13,190 nucleotides of DNA from an uncultured Porphyromonas sp. (GTDB lineage Bacteria > Bacteroidota > Bacteroidia > Bacteroidales > Porphyromonadaceae), in NCBI GenBank assembly GCA_902465775.1, contig CABQOJ010000016.1, forward strand, positions 1-13,190. Reading direction: 5' to 3'. The notes below the pieces were generated by a model. It was not told the origin of the DNA, searched no databases, and was given only the letters and a program-made list of their open reading frames with translations. This document shows positions 5,019 to 13,039 of the stretch, one piece after another (positions within the stretch are counted from its first letter, which is position 1; every line of letters starts with the position of its first letter). Both the position numbers and the translations under genes were made by a program.

Positions 5019-6518
5019 CTAACGGTTGAGAACGATCACCTTTGATCCATTGACGATGTAGATGCCATCGGGTAGATCCTGCAAATCGTCTGAGAGGCGT
5101 ATGCCCTGGAGGTTATAAACACCAGAACTCTCTGCGGACTGAGTAGGCGTAATAGGCTCAATGGCATTGTCCTTGTCTCGCGTGATGGTAACTAGGTCGG
5201 TGACTGCCTTGCCCTCTGCGTCACAGAGGTTGTAGAGGTCGCTCTTGTTTTTGACCCACTTGGTGTTGCTGGGGGCTGTGATAGAGCATTTGGTGAAGGT
5301 GGGCTCTGCGTCTAATGATCCAAAGCTACCCCCATCGACTCCTCCCTGGGTGCGTACGCTACAGTTCTCAAAGGCCCACTTGCCACTCTTGATCCCGTAC
5401 AGGGCGCCCTTAACCTCGAGGGAGCAGTCGCGTACGGTTATCTTACCCATGTTTAGGATCCCGTAGCGATAGGACTCCTTGCCTGTAGAGGTGCCAGTAA
5501 CCTTGAGGCTGCCCTCGCCTGTAATGGTGATGCTCTCTCCATTGGCTATGCCACCGCTCTGCTGGGAGGTTATACTGTTCTCTCCGATGAGGTTGATGGT
5601 CAGCCCTTTGGTCATGTTGTAGAGTCCACGGGCGCTACCCCAGCCGTTCTCAGCCTTTGCGTTGAGGATGGTTGCTCCATCGAGTGTTAGGGTGTTGCTC
5701 TCAGGATCGTAGCTTGCTTTGCCCGTCACGCCCTCTATGGCAGAGAGGTCTGCACAGTTGTCAGAGGTGACCTGTACACCTGCGACATAGAGCTTGTACA
5801 TCTCTAGTTCTTTTTCTTTCGTGATGGTGACTAGGTCGGTGACTGCCTTGCCCTCTGCGTCACAGAGGTTGTAGAGGTCGCTCTTGTTTTTGACCCACTT
5901 GGTGTTGCTGGGGGCTGTGATAGAGCATTTGGTGAAGGTGGGCTCTGCGTCTAATGATCCAAAGCTACCCCCATCGACTCCTCCCTGGGTGCGTACGCTA
6001 CAGTTCTCAAAGGCCCACTTGCCACTCTTGATCCCGTACAGGGCGCCCTTAACCTCGAGGGAGCAGTCGCGTACGGTTATCTTACCCATGTTTAGGATCC
6101 CGTAGCGATAGGACTCCTTGCCTGTAGAGGTGCCAGTAACCTTGAGGCTGCCCTCGCCTGTAATGGTGATGCTCTCTCCATTGGCTATGCCACCGCTCTG
6201 CTGGGAGGTTATACTGTTCTCTCCGATGAGGTTGATGGTCAGCCCTTTGGTCATGTTGTAGAGTCCACGGGCGCTACCCCAGCCGTTCTCAGCCTTTGCG
6301 TTGAGGATGGTTGCTCCATCGAGTGTTAGGGTGTTGCTCTCAGGATCGTAGCTTGCTTTGCCCGTCACGCCCTCTATGGCAGAGAGGTCTGCACAATTGT
6401 CAGAGGTGACCTGTACACCTGCGACATAGAGCTTGTACATCGTCTGCGCACGGCTGGTTAGTGCGGTCAGCGAGAGTAATAGCGTGACGATTGTCACATG
6501 AAGTAGTCTTGTCTTCAT
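5019..6518 (-). CDS. Secreted protein of two identical 213-aa domains with a Bacteroidetes-type C-terminal tail
   Basis: I do not recognise a specific gene. The 499-aa product has a signal peptide (residues 1-25, ending SRAQ), domain 1 at 27-239, domain 2 at 240 to about 452, and a C-terminal tail at about 453-499. The two domains are identical in sequence except in their last few residues (TKEKELE against TRDKDNA). Each opens with MYKLYVAGVQVTSDNCADL and an SYDPESNTLTLDGATI stretch. Runs of short alternating hydrophobic strands then follow (ITITGEGSLKVTGT, KITVRDCSLEVKG), suggesting a right-handed beta-helix or a carbohydrate-binding-like beta fold, with five Cys per domain. The tail (VYNLQGIRL, then LPDGIYIVNGSKVIV) resembles the short C-terminal regions of Bacteroidetes exported proteins and is a weak match to type IX secretion sorting domains. 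A surface adhesin or glycan-binding role is an inference. It has its own terminator; no clear promoter is seen. Confidence 0.85.
   Translation of the reverse strand: MKTRLLHVTIVTLLLSLTALTSRAQTMYKLYVAGVQVTSDNCADLSAIEGVTGKASYDPESNTLTLDGATILNAKAENGWGSARGLYNMTKGLTINLIGENSITSQQSGGIANGESITITGEGSLKVTGTSTGKESYRYGILNMGKITVRDCSLEVKGALYGIKSGKWAFENCSVRTQGGVDGGSFGSLDAEPTFTKCSITAPSNTKWVKNKSDLYNLCDAEGKAVTDLVTITKEKELEMYKLYVAGVQVTSDNCADLSAIEGVTGKASYDPESNTLTLDGATILNAKAENGWGSARGLYNMTKGLTINLIGENSITSQQSGGIANGESITITGEGSLKVTGTSTGKESYRYGILNMGKITVRDCSLEVKGALYGIKSGKWAFENCSVRTQGGVDGGSFGSLDAEPTFTKCSITAPSNTKWVKNKSDLYNLCDAEGKAVTDLVTITRDKDNAIEPITPTQSAESSGVYNLQGIRLSDDLQDLPDGIYIVNGSKVIVLNR
5182..5801 (-). repeat. 620-bp direct repeat, copy encoding domain 2
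   Basis: It matches 5821-6440 at an offset of 639 bp, with only two differences found by base-by-base reading: A5190 against G5829 and G5757 against A6396. Both are silent (Val and Asn codons). The 639-bp period is a whole number of codons (213). The sequence right of 5801, encoding the inter-domain linker, is unrelated to its counterpart right of 6440, which encodes the signal peptide. Confidence 0.95.
5821..6440 (-). repeat. 620-bp direct repeat, copy encoding domain 1
   Basis: This is the partner of 5182-5801. The copies are separated by 19 bp encoding part of the KEKELE linker. That linker differs clearly from the RDKDNA sequence at the equivalent place after domain 2. The near-identity therefore reflects either a recent domain duplication or continuing gene conversion between older copies. 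Confidence 0.95.
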
Positions 6519-6654
6519 AAGCTTTCATGCCTCCCTGCTACCTCCTCCTGTTTTACAGGCTCTATCTTCAATAGAATTAGCCTCAGGTGTGGAGGACACC
6601 GTATCGAAGGCTTGGGTGTAAGGTTGAGATTATTGAAATAAAGAGAGGAAGGCT

Positions 6655-6691
6655 ACACCTCCTCAGAGATAGATGCTATCCAAGGAGGTGT
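6655..6691 (-). terminator. Hairpin downstream of the FISUMP-like lipoprotein gene
   Basis: ACACCTCC (6655-6662) pairs with GGAGGTGT (6684-6691), and an inner stem GATAG (6668-6672) pairs with CTATC (6676-6680). It lies 11 nt beyond the stop codon. On the minus strand it is followed by AGCCTTCCTCTCTTTATTTC, which is pyrimidine-rich but not a clean T run, so termination may be incomplete and allow read-through into the duplicated-domain gene. Confidence 0.55.
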
Positions 6692-6702
6692 GAGCCAACG
6701 GC

Positions 6703-7806
6703 TTACTTAAAGAGTCTAACTGTGAATCCGCATTTCTTAGGATTGCTGTTCCCTGAGTCAGCACAGTGGCTATAGTAGCCCATACGCCAGCCACGATCAT
6801 CGTTTTGCTGATCGACAGCCCAGTAATAACCGCTCGTATTAAGGAGTCGGATACCTTCTGGGGCTTTCCAGCCACAAGATGGGAAGATGCGTATGATATC
6901 TCCTTCCTTAGGCTCCCAGTATGTTTCATTAGAGATCTCTTCGATAACCATGCCTTGCTGGACAGGACGACAGGTTATCCTCATCATCATGCTCTGATCG
7001 TTCTTGTCTTCGGGGTTGACGATGTATTCATATCTCCATGCTGAGAGTAGGTTAGTGCCCTTGAAGCGGAGAGCGTAAGTTGCCTTGATGTCACCTGACG
7101 ATTCGGAGTAGTAATCGTTGCTAGAGGTGACCTTAGTGCCATGTATCATGACAGTCTCCTTGACATCTCGGAAGTCACAGTTATGGTCAAACTCAACGAA
7201 GGTAGGATTCCCTCTGTACTTAGGCACGATGGCTTGCCACTCGGCTATCGTGGGTAGGTGATACTGTTCGCCTGCGATGGTGATGGCGGCAAACTTCTGG
7301 ACAGCCTCTGGGAATGCGAAGTAACCACTGACATTATTGGCCTGAGAGGTTACAAAGGCATCACCAGCCTGATTGACATTGTACTCGGCTACATAGGCTA
7401 GCGGAAGGTCTAGATGGATAGCCTCTCGATGTATGGTGAGTTGCTGAGTGAGTGTGGGGTGATCAGTCACGATAGCCTCGAGGACAAAGTCGGCTTCACC
7501 GCTACCACTCTTTATGACGAAGCTCTTCTGAGCATTGTCAATGGTGATCTCAGAGGCATTGCCTTCTTTGAGACTGATCGTAAAGTCGTCCGAGGTGAGT
7601 TGCTTTTTGCTGAGGATCGACCCATCGGGAGCTATCTCCTCGAGGATGCCCTCGACACGCCCCGTTCCACCCTCTCCGGTAAATGTATTTGGGGTGGCTG
7701 TGAAGGTCGCCTTGAAGGTGCTTTGATTAGTGGGCTCGTTGGGCTCTTTAGGATTGCAAGAGACGATTAGAGCAAAGCACATGAGCAATGGAAGAATTCG
7801 TTTCAT
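6703..7806 (-). CDS. Lipoprotein with FISUMP-like C-terminal region, function unknown
   Basis: Numbering from the ATG at 7804-7806 gives 367 aa. A type II signal peptide ends at lipobox IVSC with Cys17, followed by a Pro/Asn/Glu-rich tether (NPKEPNEPTNQ), so the mature protein should be anchored in the outer membrane. Residues about 30-130 look like a beta-rich immunoglobulin-type segment. From about 135 onward the pattern resembles the Fibrobacter succinogenes major paralogous (FISUMP) family: YHLPTIAEWQAIVP at 182-195, YALRFKG near 244-250, FPSCGW at 308-313, GYYWA at 326-330, and a terminal GFTVRLFK. Cysteines in this region could form disulfides. The frame extends 15 codons upstream only to a TTG and past the promoter, so the ATG start is clear. 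The role is not known; a surface-exposed structural or recognition protein is the likely class. Family assignment is from motif memory only. Confidence 0.8.
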   Translation of the reverse strand: MKRILPLLMCFALIVSCNPKEPNEPTNQSTFKATFTATPNTFTGEGGTGRVEGILEEIAPDGSILSKKQLTSDDFTISLKEGNASEITIDNAQKSFVIKSGSGEADFVLEAIVTDHPTLTQQLTIHREAIHLDLPLAYVAEYNVNQAGDAFVTSQANNVSGYFAFPEAVQKFAAITIAGEQYHLPTIAEWQAIVPKYRGNPTFVEFDHNCDFRDVKETVMIHGTKVTSSNDYYSESSGDIKATYALRFKGTNLLSAWRYEYIVNPEDKNDQSMMMRITCRPVQQGMVIEEISNETYWEPKEGDIIRIFPSCGWKAPEGIRLLNTSGYYWAVDQQNDDRGWRMGYYSHCADSGNSNPKKCGFTVRLFK

Positions 7807-7840
7807 AGAACTGCGTAGTTGTTTATATGTAAGTGTAGGG

Positions 7841-7871
7841 CAAAAATACAAAACGAATTAGATAAAAGCAA
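7841..7871 (-). promoter_or_regulatory. Promoter of the FISUMP-like lipoprotein gene
   Basis: On the minus strand, TTG (7869-7871) and TATTTTTG (7841-7848) are separated by 20 bp, matching the Bacteroidetes -33/-7 layout. The start would lie near 7834, giving a leader of about 28 nt before the ATG at 7806. The -33 bases overlap the base of the ffh terminator hairpin, so the two elements are packed end to end. Confidence 0.65.
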
Positions 7872-7916
7872 GAGACGCACCGTCCCTCATCTGCAGACAG
7901 GGACGATGCATCTCTT
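7870..7916 (-). terminator. Rho-independent terminator of ffh and its operon
   Basis: Arms 7870-7887 and 7899-7916 form an 18-bp stem with two G-U pairs on the minus strand and an 11-nt loop, followed by GCTTTTATC. It lies 29 nt beyond the ffh stop and marks the end of the ftsK-lolA-panD-ffh run. Confidence 0.85.
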
Positions 7917-7945
7917 GAGTGTATTTCTTTATTTGTTTCTGGAGC

Positions 7946-9286
7946 TTAGCGACGCTTACTACTCCTCTTTTGCTTCCTTGCTTGTGCACGACCTAGGCCT
8001 CCGCCTTGCATCTTGCGCATCACTTTGCTTACCTGGTCAAACTGCTGGATGAGCCTATTGACCTCGGCAACGGAGGTGCCACTGCCGTCGGCGATACGCT
8101 TGCGACGTGACCCATCGAGGAGACTAGGCTTGGCGCGCTCCTCGGGAGTCATGGAGTGGATGATCGCCTCGATGCCCTTGAAGGCGTCGTTGCTGATGTC
8201 GAGATCCTTGACCATCTTGCCGACACCTGGGATCATGGAGACGAGATCCTTTAGGTTACCCATCTTCTTGATCTGAGCGATCTGAGCGAGGAAGTCGTCA
8301 AAGTCAAATTGATTCTTGGCGATCTTGGCCTCTAGGCGCTTGGCCTCCTCCTCATCGTACTGCTGCTGTGCTCGCTCGACGAGGGAGACGATATCACCCA
8401 TGCCGAGGATACGATCCGCCATACGGGAGGGGTGGAAGACCTGAAGAGCCTCCATCTTCTCGCCGGTACCGACGAACTTGATCGGCTTGTTGACGACACT
8501 GCGTATAGAGAGCGCAGCACCACCACGTGAATCACCGTCCAGCTTGGTGAGGATCACTCCGTCGAAGTCGAGTCGCTTGTCAAACTCAGCTGCCGTATTG
8601 ACCGCATCCTGACCCGTCATGGAGTCAACGACGAAGAGGGTTTCATCGGGGCGGATAGCCTCCTTGATACTGCTGATCTCATTCATCATCTCCTCGTCGA
8701 CGGCTAGACGACCAGCCGTATCGATGATGACGGTGTCTAGTCCCTCCTGCTGAGCATGGGCGATTGCGTTGCGAGCGATCTGTACGGGATCCTTGCTCTC
8801 AGGCTCGCTGTAGACGGGTACGCCGATCTGCTCTCCGAGGACGTGTAGCTGCTGGATAGCGGCGGGACGGTAGACGTCACACGCTACGAGGAGAGGCTTG
8901 CGCTGCTCCTGCTTCTTGAGCATGTTGGCGAGCTTGCCTGAGAAGGTGGTCTTACCAGAGCCCTGGAGTCCTGACATAAGGATGATGGCGGGGCTCCCCT
9001 TGAGGTTGACGGGCACCGCCTCGCTACCCATGAGGGTGGCGAGCTCATCGTGGACTATCTTGACCATCATCTGGCCAGGATTGACCGCTGTGAGGACGTC
9101 TTGACCGAGTGCCTTCTCCTTGACCTGATCGGTGAAGTCGCGAGCTACGTTGTAGTTGACATCGGCGTCAAGTAGGGCGCGACGTACGTCTTTGAGCGTT
9201 TCGGCGACGTTGATTTCGGTGATGCGGCCTTGGCCTTTGAGTATTTTGAATGAGCGCTCTAGGCGTTCGCTTAGGTTTTCAAACAT
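7946..9286 (-). CDS. ffh: Signal recognition particle protein Ffh (SRP54 GTPase)
   Basis: Ffh binds 4.5S RNA and hydrophobic signal sequences on nascent chains, then docks with FtsY to deliver them to the Sec translocon. The 446-aa length is normal. The N domain covers about 1-95. The G domain (about 96-295) shows the P-loop GLQGSGKT at 106-113, the insertion-box motif DVYRPAA at 137-143, DTAGR at 189-193 and TKLDG at 247-251. The methionine-rich M domain (about 300-430) contains the SRP-RNA-binding segment around RRKRIADGSGTSVAEVN (394-410) and a GGGLGRAQARKQKRSSKRR tail. It is the last gene of a compact run, 21 nt after panD, and is followed by a strong terminator. The start MFENLSERL is the conserved Ffh N-terminus. 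Nothing unusual is seen in the sequence. Confidence 0.98.
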   Translation of the reverse strand: MFENLSERLERSFKILKGQGRITEINVAETLKDVRRALLDADVNYNVARDFTDQVKEKALGQDVLTAVNPGQMMVKIVHDELATLMGSEAVPVNLKGSPAIILMSGLQGSGKTTFSGKLANMLKKQEQRKPLLVACDVYRPAAIQQLHVLGEQIGVPVYSEPESKDPVQIARNAIAHAQQEGLDTVIIDTAGRLAVDEEMMNEISSIKEAIRPDETLFVVDSMTGQDAVNTAAEFDKRLDFDGVILTKLDGDSRGGAALSIRSVVNKPIKFVGTGEKMEALQVFHPSRMADRILGMGDIVSLVERAQQQYDEEEAKRLEAKIAKNQFDFDDFLAQIAQIKKMGNLKDLVSMIPGVGKMVKDLDISNDAFKGIEAIIHSMTPEERAKPSLLDGSRRKRIADGSGTSVAEVNRLIQQFDQVSKVMRKMQGGGLGRAQARKQKRSSKRR

Positions 9287-9307
9287 GTTGGTGAGATGAT
9301 GAGTGGT

Positions 9308-9655
9308 TTATAGTCGATTGGTGTCGCTATCGGGGAAGATAATCTTAGGCTGGAAGGTGCGCGCCTCGTCATAGTCCATAAGTGCGTAAGACATGATGAT
9401 GACGATGTCGTCAGGCTGTACGAGACGGGCTGCGGGACCATTGAGACAGATGACTCCGCTGTCGGGTTCGCCAGCGATGACGTAGGTGTCGAGGCGGTTG
9501 CCGTTGTTACAGTCGACGACCTGCACACGCTCTCCTGGCAGGATACCGACGGCATCCATGAGGGTGCGGTCGATGGTAATGCTACCCACATAGTTGAGGT
9601 TAGCCTGTGTGACCCGGACGCGGTGGATCTTGGATTTGAGTACCTGTATGTACAT
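9308..9655 (-). CDS. panD: Aspartate 1-decarboxylase (pyruvoyl enzyme)
   Basis: PanD converts L-aspartate to beta-alanine for pantothenate and coenzyme A synthesis in the cytoplasm. The 115-aa chain is close to the usual length (about 115-140). It is made as a proenzyme that cleaves itself between Gly24 and Ser25 (YVGSITID), turning Ser25 into the pyruvoyl cofactor. Other conserved active-site residues are in place: Lys9, Arg54, Thr57-Tyr58 (RLDTY) and Asn72 (LNGPAAR). It sits 26 nt after the lolA-like gene and 21 nt before ffh. The other pantothenate genes (panB, panC) are not in the window, so it is expressed here with unrelated housekeeping genes. A maturation factor (PanM/PanZ) is not visible. 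Confidence 0.96.
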   Translation of the reverse strand: MYIQVLKSKIHRVRVTQANLNYVGSITIDRTLMDAVGILPGERVQVVDCNNGNRLDTYVIAGEPDSGVICLNGPAARLVQPDDIVIIMSYALMDYDEARTFQPKIIFPDSDTNRL

Positions 9656-9681
9656 AGTTTATAATGTGGAGCGCTAGAGGC

Positions 9682-10371
9682 TTAGCGTAGGTCTACGACC
9701 TCAAGCGACTTGTATTCTTGCGGTGCAAAGGTAAACGATTGTGACGTAACATGCTCCTTCGCTTGCATCTTACGAATGGTATAAGAGACCTGCTCACCTA
9801 GGTCAAAGTAGAGGTCTACCTTCTTGGGAGCCTGGCTCTGCTGGTCGAAAGTTACCTCATAGTACTTGACTCCTGCGAGAGGACCAGACCCGCTCTTTGC
9901 GACAAATCGGTAGATGACCGTGCCGCGGGGACTCTTGCGCTCGGTGATGCGGTAGCGCTGCGAGGCTTTCTGGATATATGCCAGCGGATTCATCGCCGTG
10001 AGGTCTTGCTCGGAGGGAGTCATCAAGGTGTAGGTGCGCTCCTTCTGATTGATGATGCGTAGGGTGGTGCCATCGAAGGCAGCCTCCATGCCAGGCATGC
10101 TGAGCATGAAGCGACGTCCCTGGAGCCATGTGTAGCCCTCCTGTGACGGAGCCCCAGGAGAGTTCAACGCAAAGGTGATAGCGACCCCTTTGTTGACCTG
10201 TTGCTCGAATTGCTGGAGCGCTTTGTTGAGGTCAAAGACCGCTTTGCGCTGTCCTTGCAGAGGCGCTATGGCGAAGGTGCTACAGACGAACAGAGCTAAG
10301 AGAGCACCGAAGAGACGCATCGTGAGAGGTGCGCCGTGGCGCTGATATGATAGGGAGATGTTTGATCTCAT
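9682..10371 (-). CDS. lolA: LolA-like outer membrane lipoprotein carrier
   Basis: This is a periplasmic carrier thought to move lipoproteins from the LolCDE complex at the inner membrane to the outer membrane. The product is 229 aa from the ATG at 10369-10371, or 212 aa from an in-frame ATG at 10318-10320, which would give a compact 24-residue signal peptide (MRLFGALLALFVCSTFAIAP). The A/T-rich leader favours the first start and the signal peptide geometry favours the second. The mature part shows the alternating beta strands of the LolA/LolB fold, including GYTWLQGRRFMLSMPGMEAAFDGTTLRIIN, where the carrier folds into an open barrel. It begins 18 nt after the ftsK stop. The ftsK-lolA pairing is, to my knowledge, common in Bacteroidetes and also in Proteobacteria, which supports the call. 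Sequence similarity to E. coli LolA is low, so identification relies on fold pattern and context. Confidence 0.8.
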   Translation of the reverse strand: MRSNISLSYQRHGAPLTMRLFGALLALFVCSTFAIAPLQGQRKAVFDLNKALQQFEQQVNKGVAITFALNSPGAPSQEGYTWLQGRRFMLSMPGMEAAFDGTTLRIINQKERTYTLMTPSEQDLTAMNPLAYIQKASQRYRITERKSPRGTVIYRFVAKSGSGPLAGVKYYEVTFDQQSQAPKKVDLYFDLGEQVSYTIRKMQAKEHVTSQSFTFAPQEYKSLEVVDLR

Positions 10372-10389
10372 ACTGTTTGGGATTACCGG

Positions 10390-12966
10390 TTAGAGGGTGT
10401 CTAGGAGTCGGTTGAGAGTCTCCTCGTCGGAGATGAGTACTTGACGAGGCTTGCTACCATCCTGTGCCGACACGATGCCATTCTCATAGAGCTGATCCAT
10501 AATACGTCCAGCCCGGTTGTAGCCTATGTTGAAGCGTCGCTGGATATTGCTCGTCGATCCTTGCTGCATCTGTACCACATGGCGAGCCACCTCCTCAAAG
10601 AGTGGGTCGCGCTCCGTAGCGCCGCCACCGCCAAAACCAGCTCCGCCAGCCGCTCCCTCTGTGGCGGGAGGCTCAGGTAGCAGATAGGGCACTGTAGGAT
10701 AGGGCTGATGAGAGATGTGGTCCACGATGCGCTCCGTCTCAGGCGTGTCGATGAAGGCGCACTGGATACGACGCATCTCCTTGCCATCGTTGATAAGCAT
10801 GTCGCCACGTCCTATGAGATCCTTGGCGCTTGTGGTGTCAAGGATGGTGCGTGAGTCCACTTGCGAGGAAACTTTGAAAGCAATACGTGCCGGGAAGTTT
10901 GCCTTGATCAGACCTGTGATCACATCTGTACTCGGACGCTGTGTGGCGAGGACGATATGGATACCAGCAGCACGCGCCTTCTGCGCTAGACGTGCGATAG
11001 GCTTCTCGATGGCTCGTCCCGTTGTCATGATTAGGTCGGCAAACTCATCGACGATGAGTACCAAGTAGGGTAGGAATACGTAGCCATCCTCCTCGCGTAG
11101 GTGTCCCTGACGGAAGAGCTTGTTGTACTCCGATATGTTGCGCACCTTAGCCCGAGCCAATAGTTCGTAACGGGCGTCCATATCTACGCAGAGCGACTCT
11201 AGGACAGGGAGCGCCTTGGTTGTGTCGGTGATGATATACTTCTCCTCATCCTCTAGCTTCGTCAGGAAGTGCCGTCCGATGCTCTCGTAGATGCTAAACT
11301 CCAGCATCTTCGGGTCGATGAGGATCAGCTTAAGCTCCTCGGGACGCTTATTATATAGGAGTGAAGTGATGAGCGCATTGAGGCCGACACTCTTACCTTG
11401 TCCCGTAGCACCTGCGATCAGGAGGTGGGGCATCTTGGAGAGGTCAAAGAGGTAGACATCGTTGGTGATCGTTCGGCCAATGGCTATCGGCAGCTTCAGA
11501 TCTGTCGTGATAAACTTCTGCGAAGTGATCAGCGCCTTCATGCCGACGGTACGTGGATTGCGGTTTGGCACCTCAATGCCTATGGTACCACGTCCAGGCA
11601 TCGGGGCAATGATACGGATACCGCCGATGCTCTCCACCTTCATCGCTATGTCGTCCTCAAGGCTACGAATGCGGTTGACCTTAACCTTAGGATCTAGCTT
11701 AAACTCATAGAGCGTCACGGTCGGCCCGATGGTCACCTCGACAGGCTCTAGGGCGATACCTAGATCGCTGAGCTTCTCGACGATGAGTTGCTCTATCTCC
11801 TTGATCTCGGTATGATCCACCGTTTGCGAAGTTTGGTCGACATCGGCCAGTAGGTCTGGCGAAGGCATCTGATAGCCACCACGACGGGTGTCACTCTGTG
11901 GTATGACGGAGGCTACTTGTGAGTCGGCATCGCCCTGTGCTACGGTCACCGTGACGCCACCCTCTAGGCTCTCTTCTGCTGGCGTAGAGACAAGCTCACG
12001 ACCTGCTTGCGAAGTAGTGCGTGGCGCTGACTGTGCAGCCAAGACGCTTGGCGCTGGAAGGGTAGACTCCTCATCTTCATCTTCCGTAGTGTCCGGCTCA
12101 CCTTCCATATCGTCTGGAACAACCTCTTCATCAGTATCTGTCGTCTCTTCACCTGAGGCTTCTCCTTCCTCATCAACGCCCTCTAGAGAGCTGTCAGTCG
12201 TGCGATGACGACTAGGACGCTTGACCCAGCCTAGCCCAATGGCGCGACGCATCCACTGGAGGTACTCGTGGCGGATCACCACGATGAGGATAATGATCGA
12301 GACAAGCAGTATCAGAGCCACGCCTAGCCAACCAATGGCTGGCAGCAGTTTGCAAAGCCATAGCGTACCGTAAGCACCGCCCCAGCGGAAGAAGGTGGGC
12401 ATGCCGAGGAGATCCTGTATAGCAGCCCCAGCGAGAGCTGTCCATAGACTGAGGCAGATCGTGTAGACCGTTATCTTGATGATGCTCCCCCGCTTGGAGA
12501 TGCGCATCAGTCGCAAGGCTCCGACGAAACTTAAGATGAGTAGGAACCAACTACCGAATCCGAGGAAGCCATCCATGAGCCAGTGTGCTAGATAAGCTCC
12601 ATGCACACGGGTTATGTTTTGTATCTCAGCCACCGAGCCATCGATCCCCTCCGGGAGCGTCTGTGTCAGTGCCTCCCAGGGCGTTAGCGCCGTGACGATG
12701 CTCTGATCACGTGCTCCCACCAGAAGGTAGGAGACACAAGCCACCAAGACGTATACGACGAAGGCTAGGAGTATCAGTCCTAAGATAAAAGAGATCAGCT
12801 CGCCATACCGCTTGTCGGCGACGTTGTTTTGTAAGTCTTGAGCCCACGAGCGCATACGACTCCCCACCGAGCGAGAGGGTGTTGCGTCCTTTCGGCCCGG
12901 TGCGTTCGTACGCTTGCGAGACTGAGTCGAGCGTTTCTTGGTTGATTTATCTTTGGATGTAGCCAT
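10390..12966 (-). CDS. ftsK: DNA translocase FtsK/SpoIIIE
   Basis: FtsK is a septum-anchored DNA pump that clears chromosome ends and promotes XerCD dimer resolution during division. Numbering from the ATG at 12964-12966 gives 858 aa; an upstream in-frame ATG at 13006-13008 would give 872 aa. I favour the shorter form because its basic N-terminus MATSKDKSTKKRS is typical and the extra residues look non-conserved. Four membrane segments lie at about 56-83, 126-153, 163-186 and 208-231. A short acidic and Ser/Thr-rich linker (about 255-385) precedes the motor, much shorter than in E. coli. The motor has Walker A GATGQGKS at 519-526 and Walker B LVLIVDEFADL at 635-645. A Gly-rich hinge (about 770-783) leads to the C-terminal gamma winged helix at about 787-858 (RRFNIGYNRAGRIMDQL), which reads polar DNA motifs. 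It is the first gene of the ftsK-lolA-panD-ffh run. Confidence 0.96.
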   Translation of the reverse strand: MATSKDKSTKKRSTQSRKRTNAPGRKDATPSRSVGSRMRSWAQDLQNNVADKRYGELISFILGLILLAFVVYVLVACVSYLLVGARDQSIVTALTPWEALTQTLPEGIDGSVAEIQNITRVHGAYLAHWLMDGFLGFGSWFLLILSFVGALRLMRISKRGSIIKITVYTICLSLWTALAGAAIQDLLGMPTFFRWGGAYGTLWLCKLLPAIGWLGVALILLVSIIILIVVIRHEYLQWMRRAIGLGWVKRPSRHRTTDSSLEGVDEEGEASGEETTDTDEEVVPDDMEGEPDTTEDEDEESTLPAPSVLAAQSAPRTTSQAGRELVSTPAEESLEGGVTVTVAQGDADSQVASVIPQSDTRRGGYQMPSPDLLADVDQTSQTVDHTEIKEIEQLIVEKLSDLGIALEPVEVTIGPTVTLYEFKLDPKVKVNRIRSLEDDIAMKVESIGGIRIIAPMPGRGTIGIEVPNRNPRTVGMKALITSQKFITTDLKLPIAIGRTITNDVYLFDLSKMPHLLIAGATGQGKSVGLNALITSLLYNKRPEELKLILIDPKMLEFSIYESIGRHFLTKLEDEEKYIITDTTKALPVLESLCVDMDARYELLARAKVRNISEYNKLFRQGHLREEDGYVFLPYLVLIVDEFADLIMTTGRAIEKPIARLAQKARAAGIHIVLATQRPSTDVITGLIKANFPARIAFKVSSQVDSRTILDTTSAKDLIGRGDMLINDGKEMRRIQCAFIDTPETERIVDHISHQPYPTVPYLLPEPPATEGAAGGAGFGGGGATERDPLFEEVARHVVQMQQGSTSNIQRRFNIGYNRAGRIMDQLYENGIVSAQDGSKPRQVLISDEETLNRLLDTL

Positions 12967-13039
12967 GAGGTAGTAATAAGGGAGCCTGTAGTGCGATCGT
13001 CGCGCCATGCGTGGCGATCTTCTACAGAAAAGCTTGATG

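Noticed and set aside
5182..6440. CRISPR or insertion-sequence explanation for the long direct repeat
   Set aside because: There are only two long copies in a continuous reading frame, with no spacers, terminal inverted repeats or transposase. It is a coding domain duplication.
7807..7851. 15-codon N-terminal extension of the FISUMP-like lipoprotein
   Set aside because: It would start at TTG inside the -7 promoter region and ahead of the predicted transcription start. The ATG at 7806 gives a proper lipoprotein signal.
11888..12208. Ser/Val-rich plus-strand frame of 106 codons
   Set aside because: It is antisense to the acidic, low-complexity linker of FtsK; the biased composition of that linker keeps the opposite frame open.
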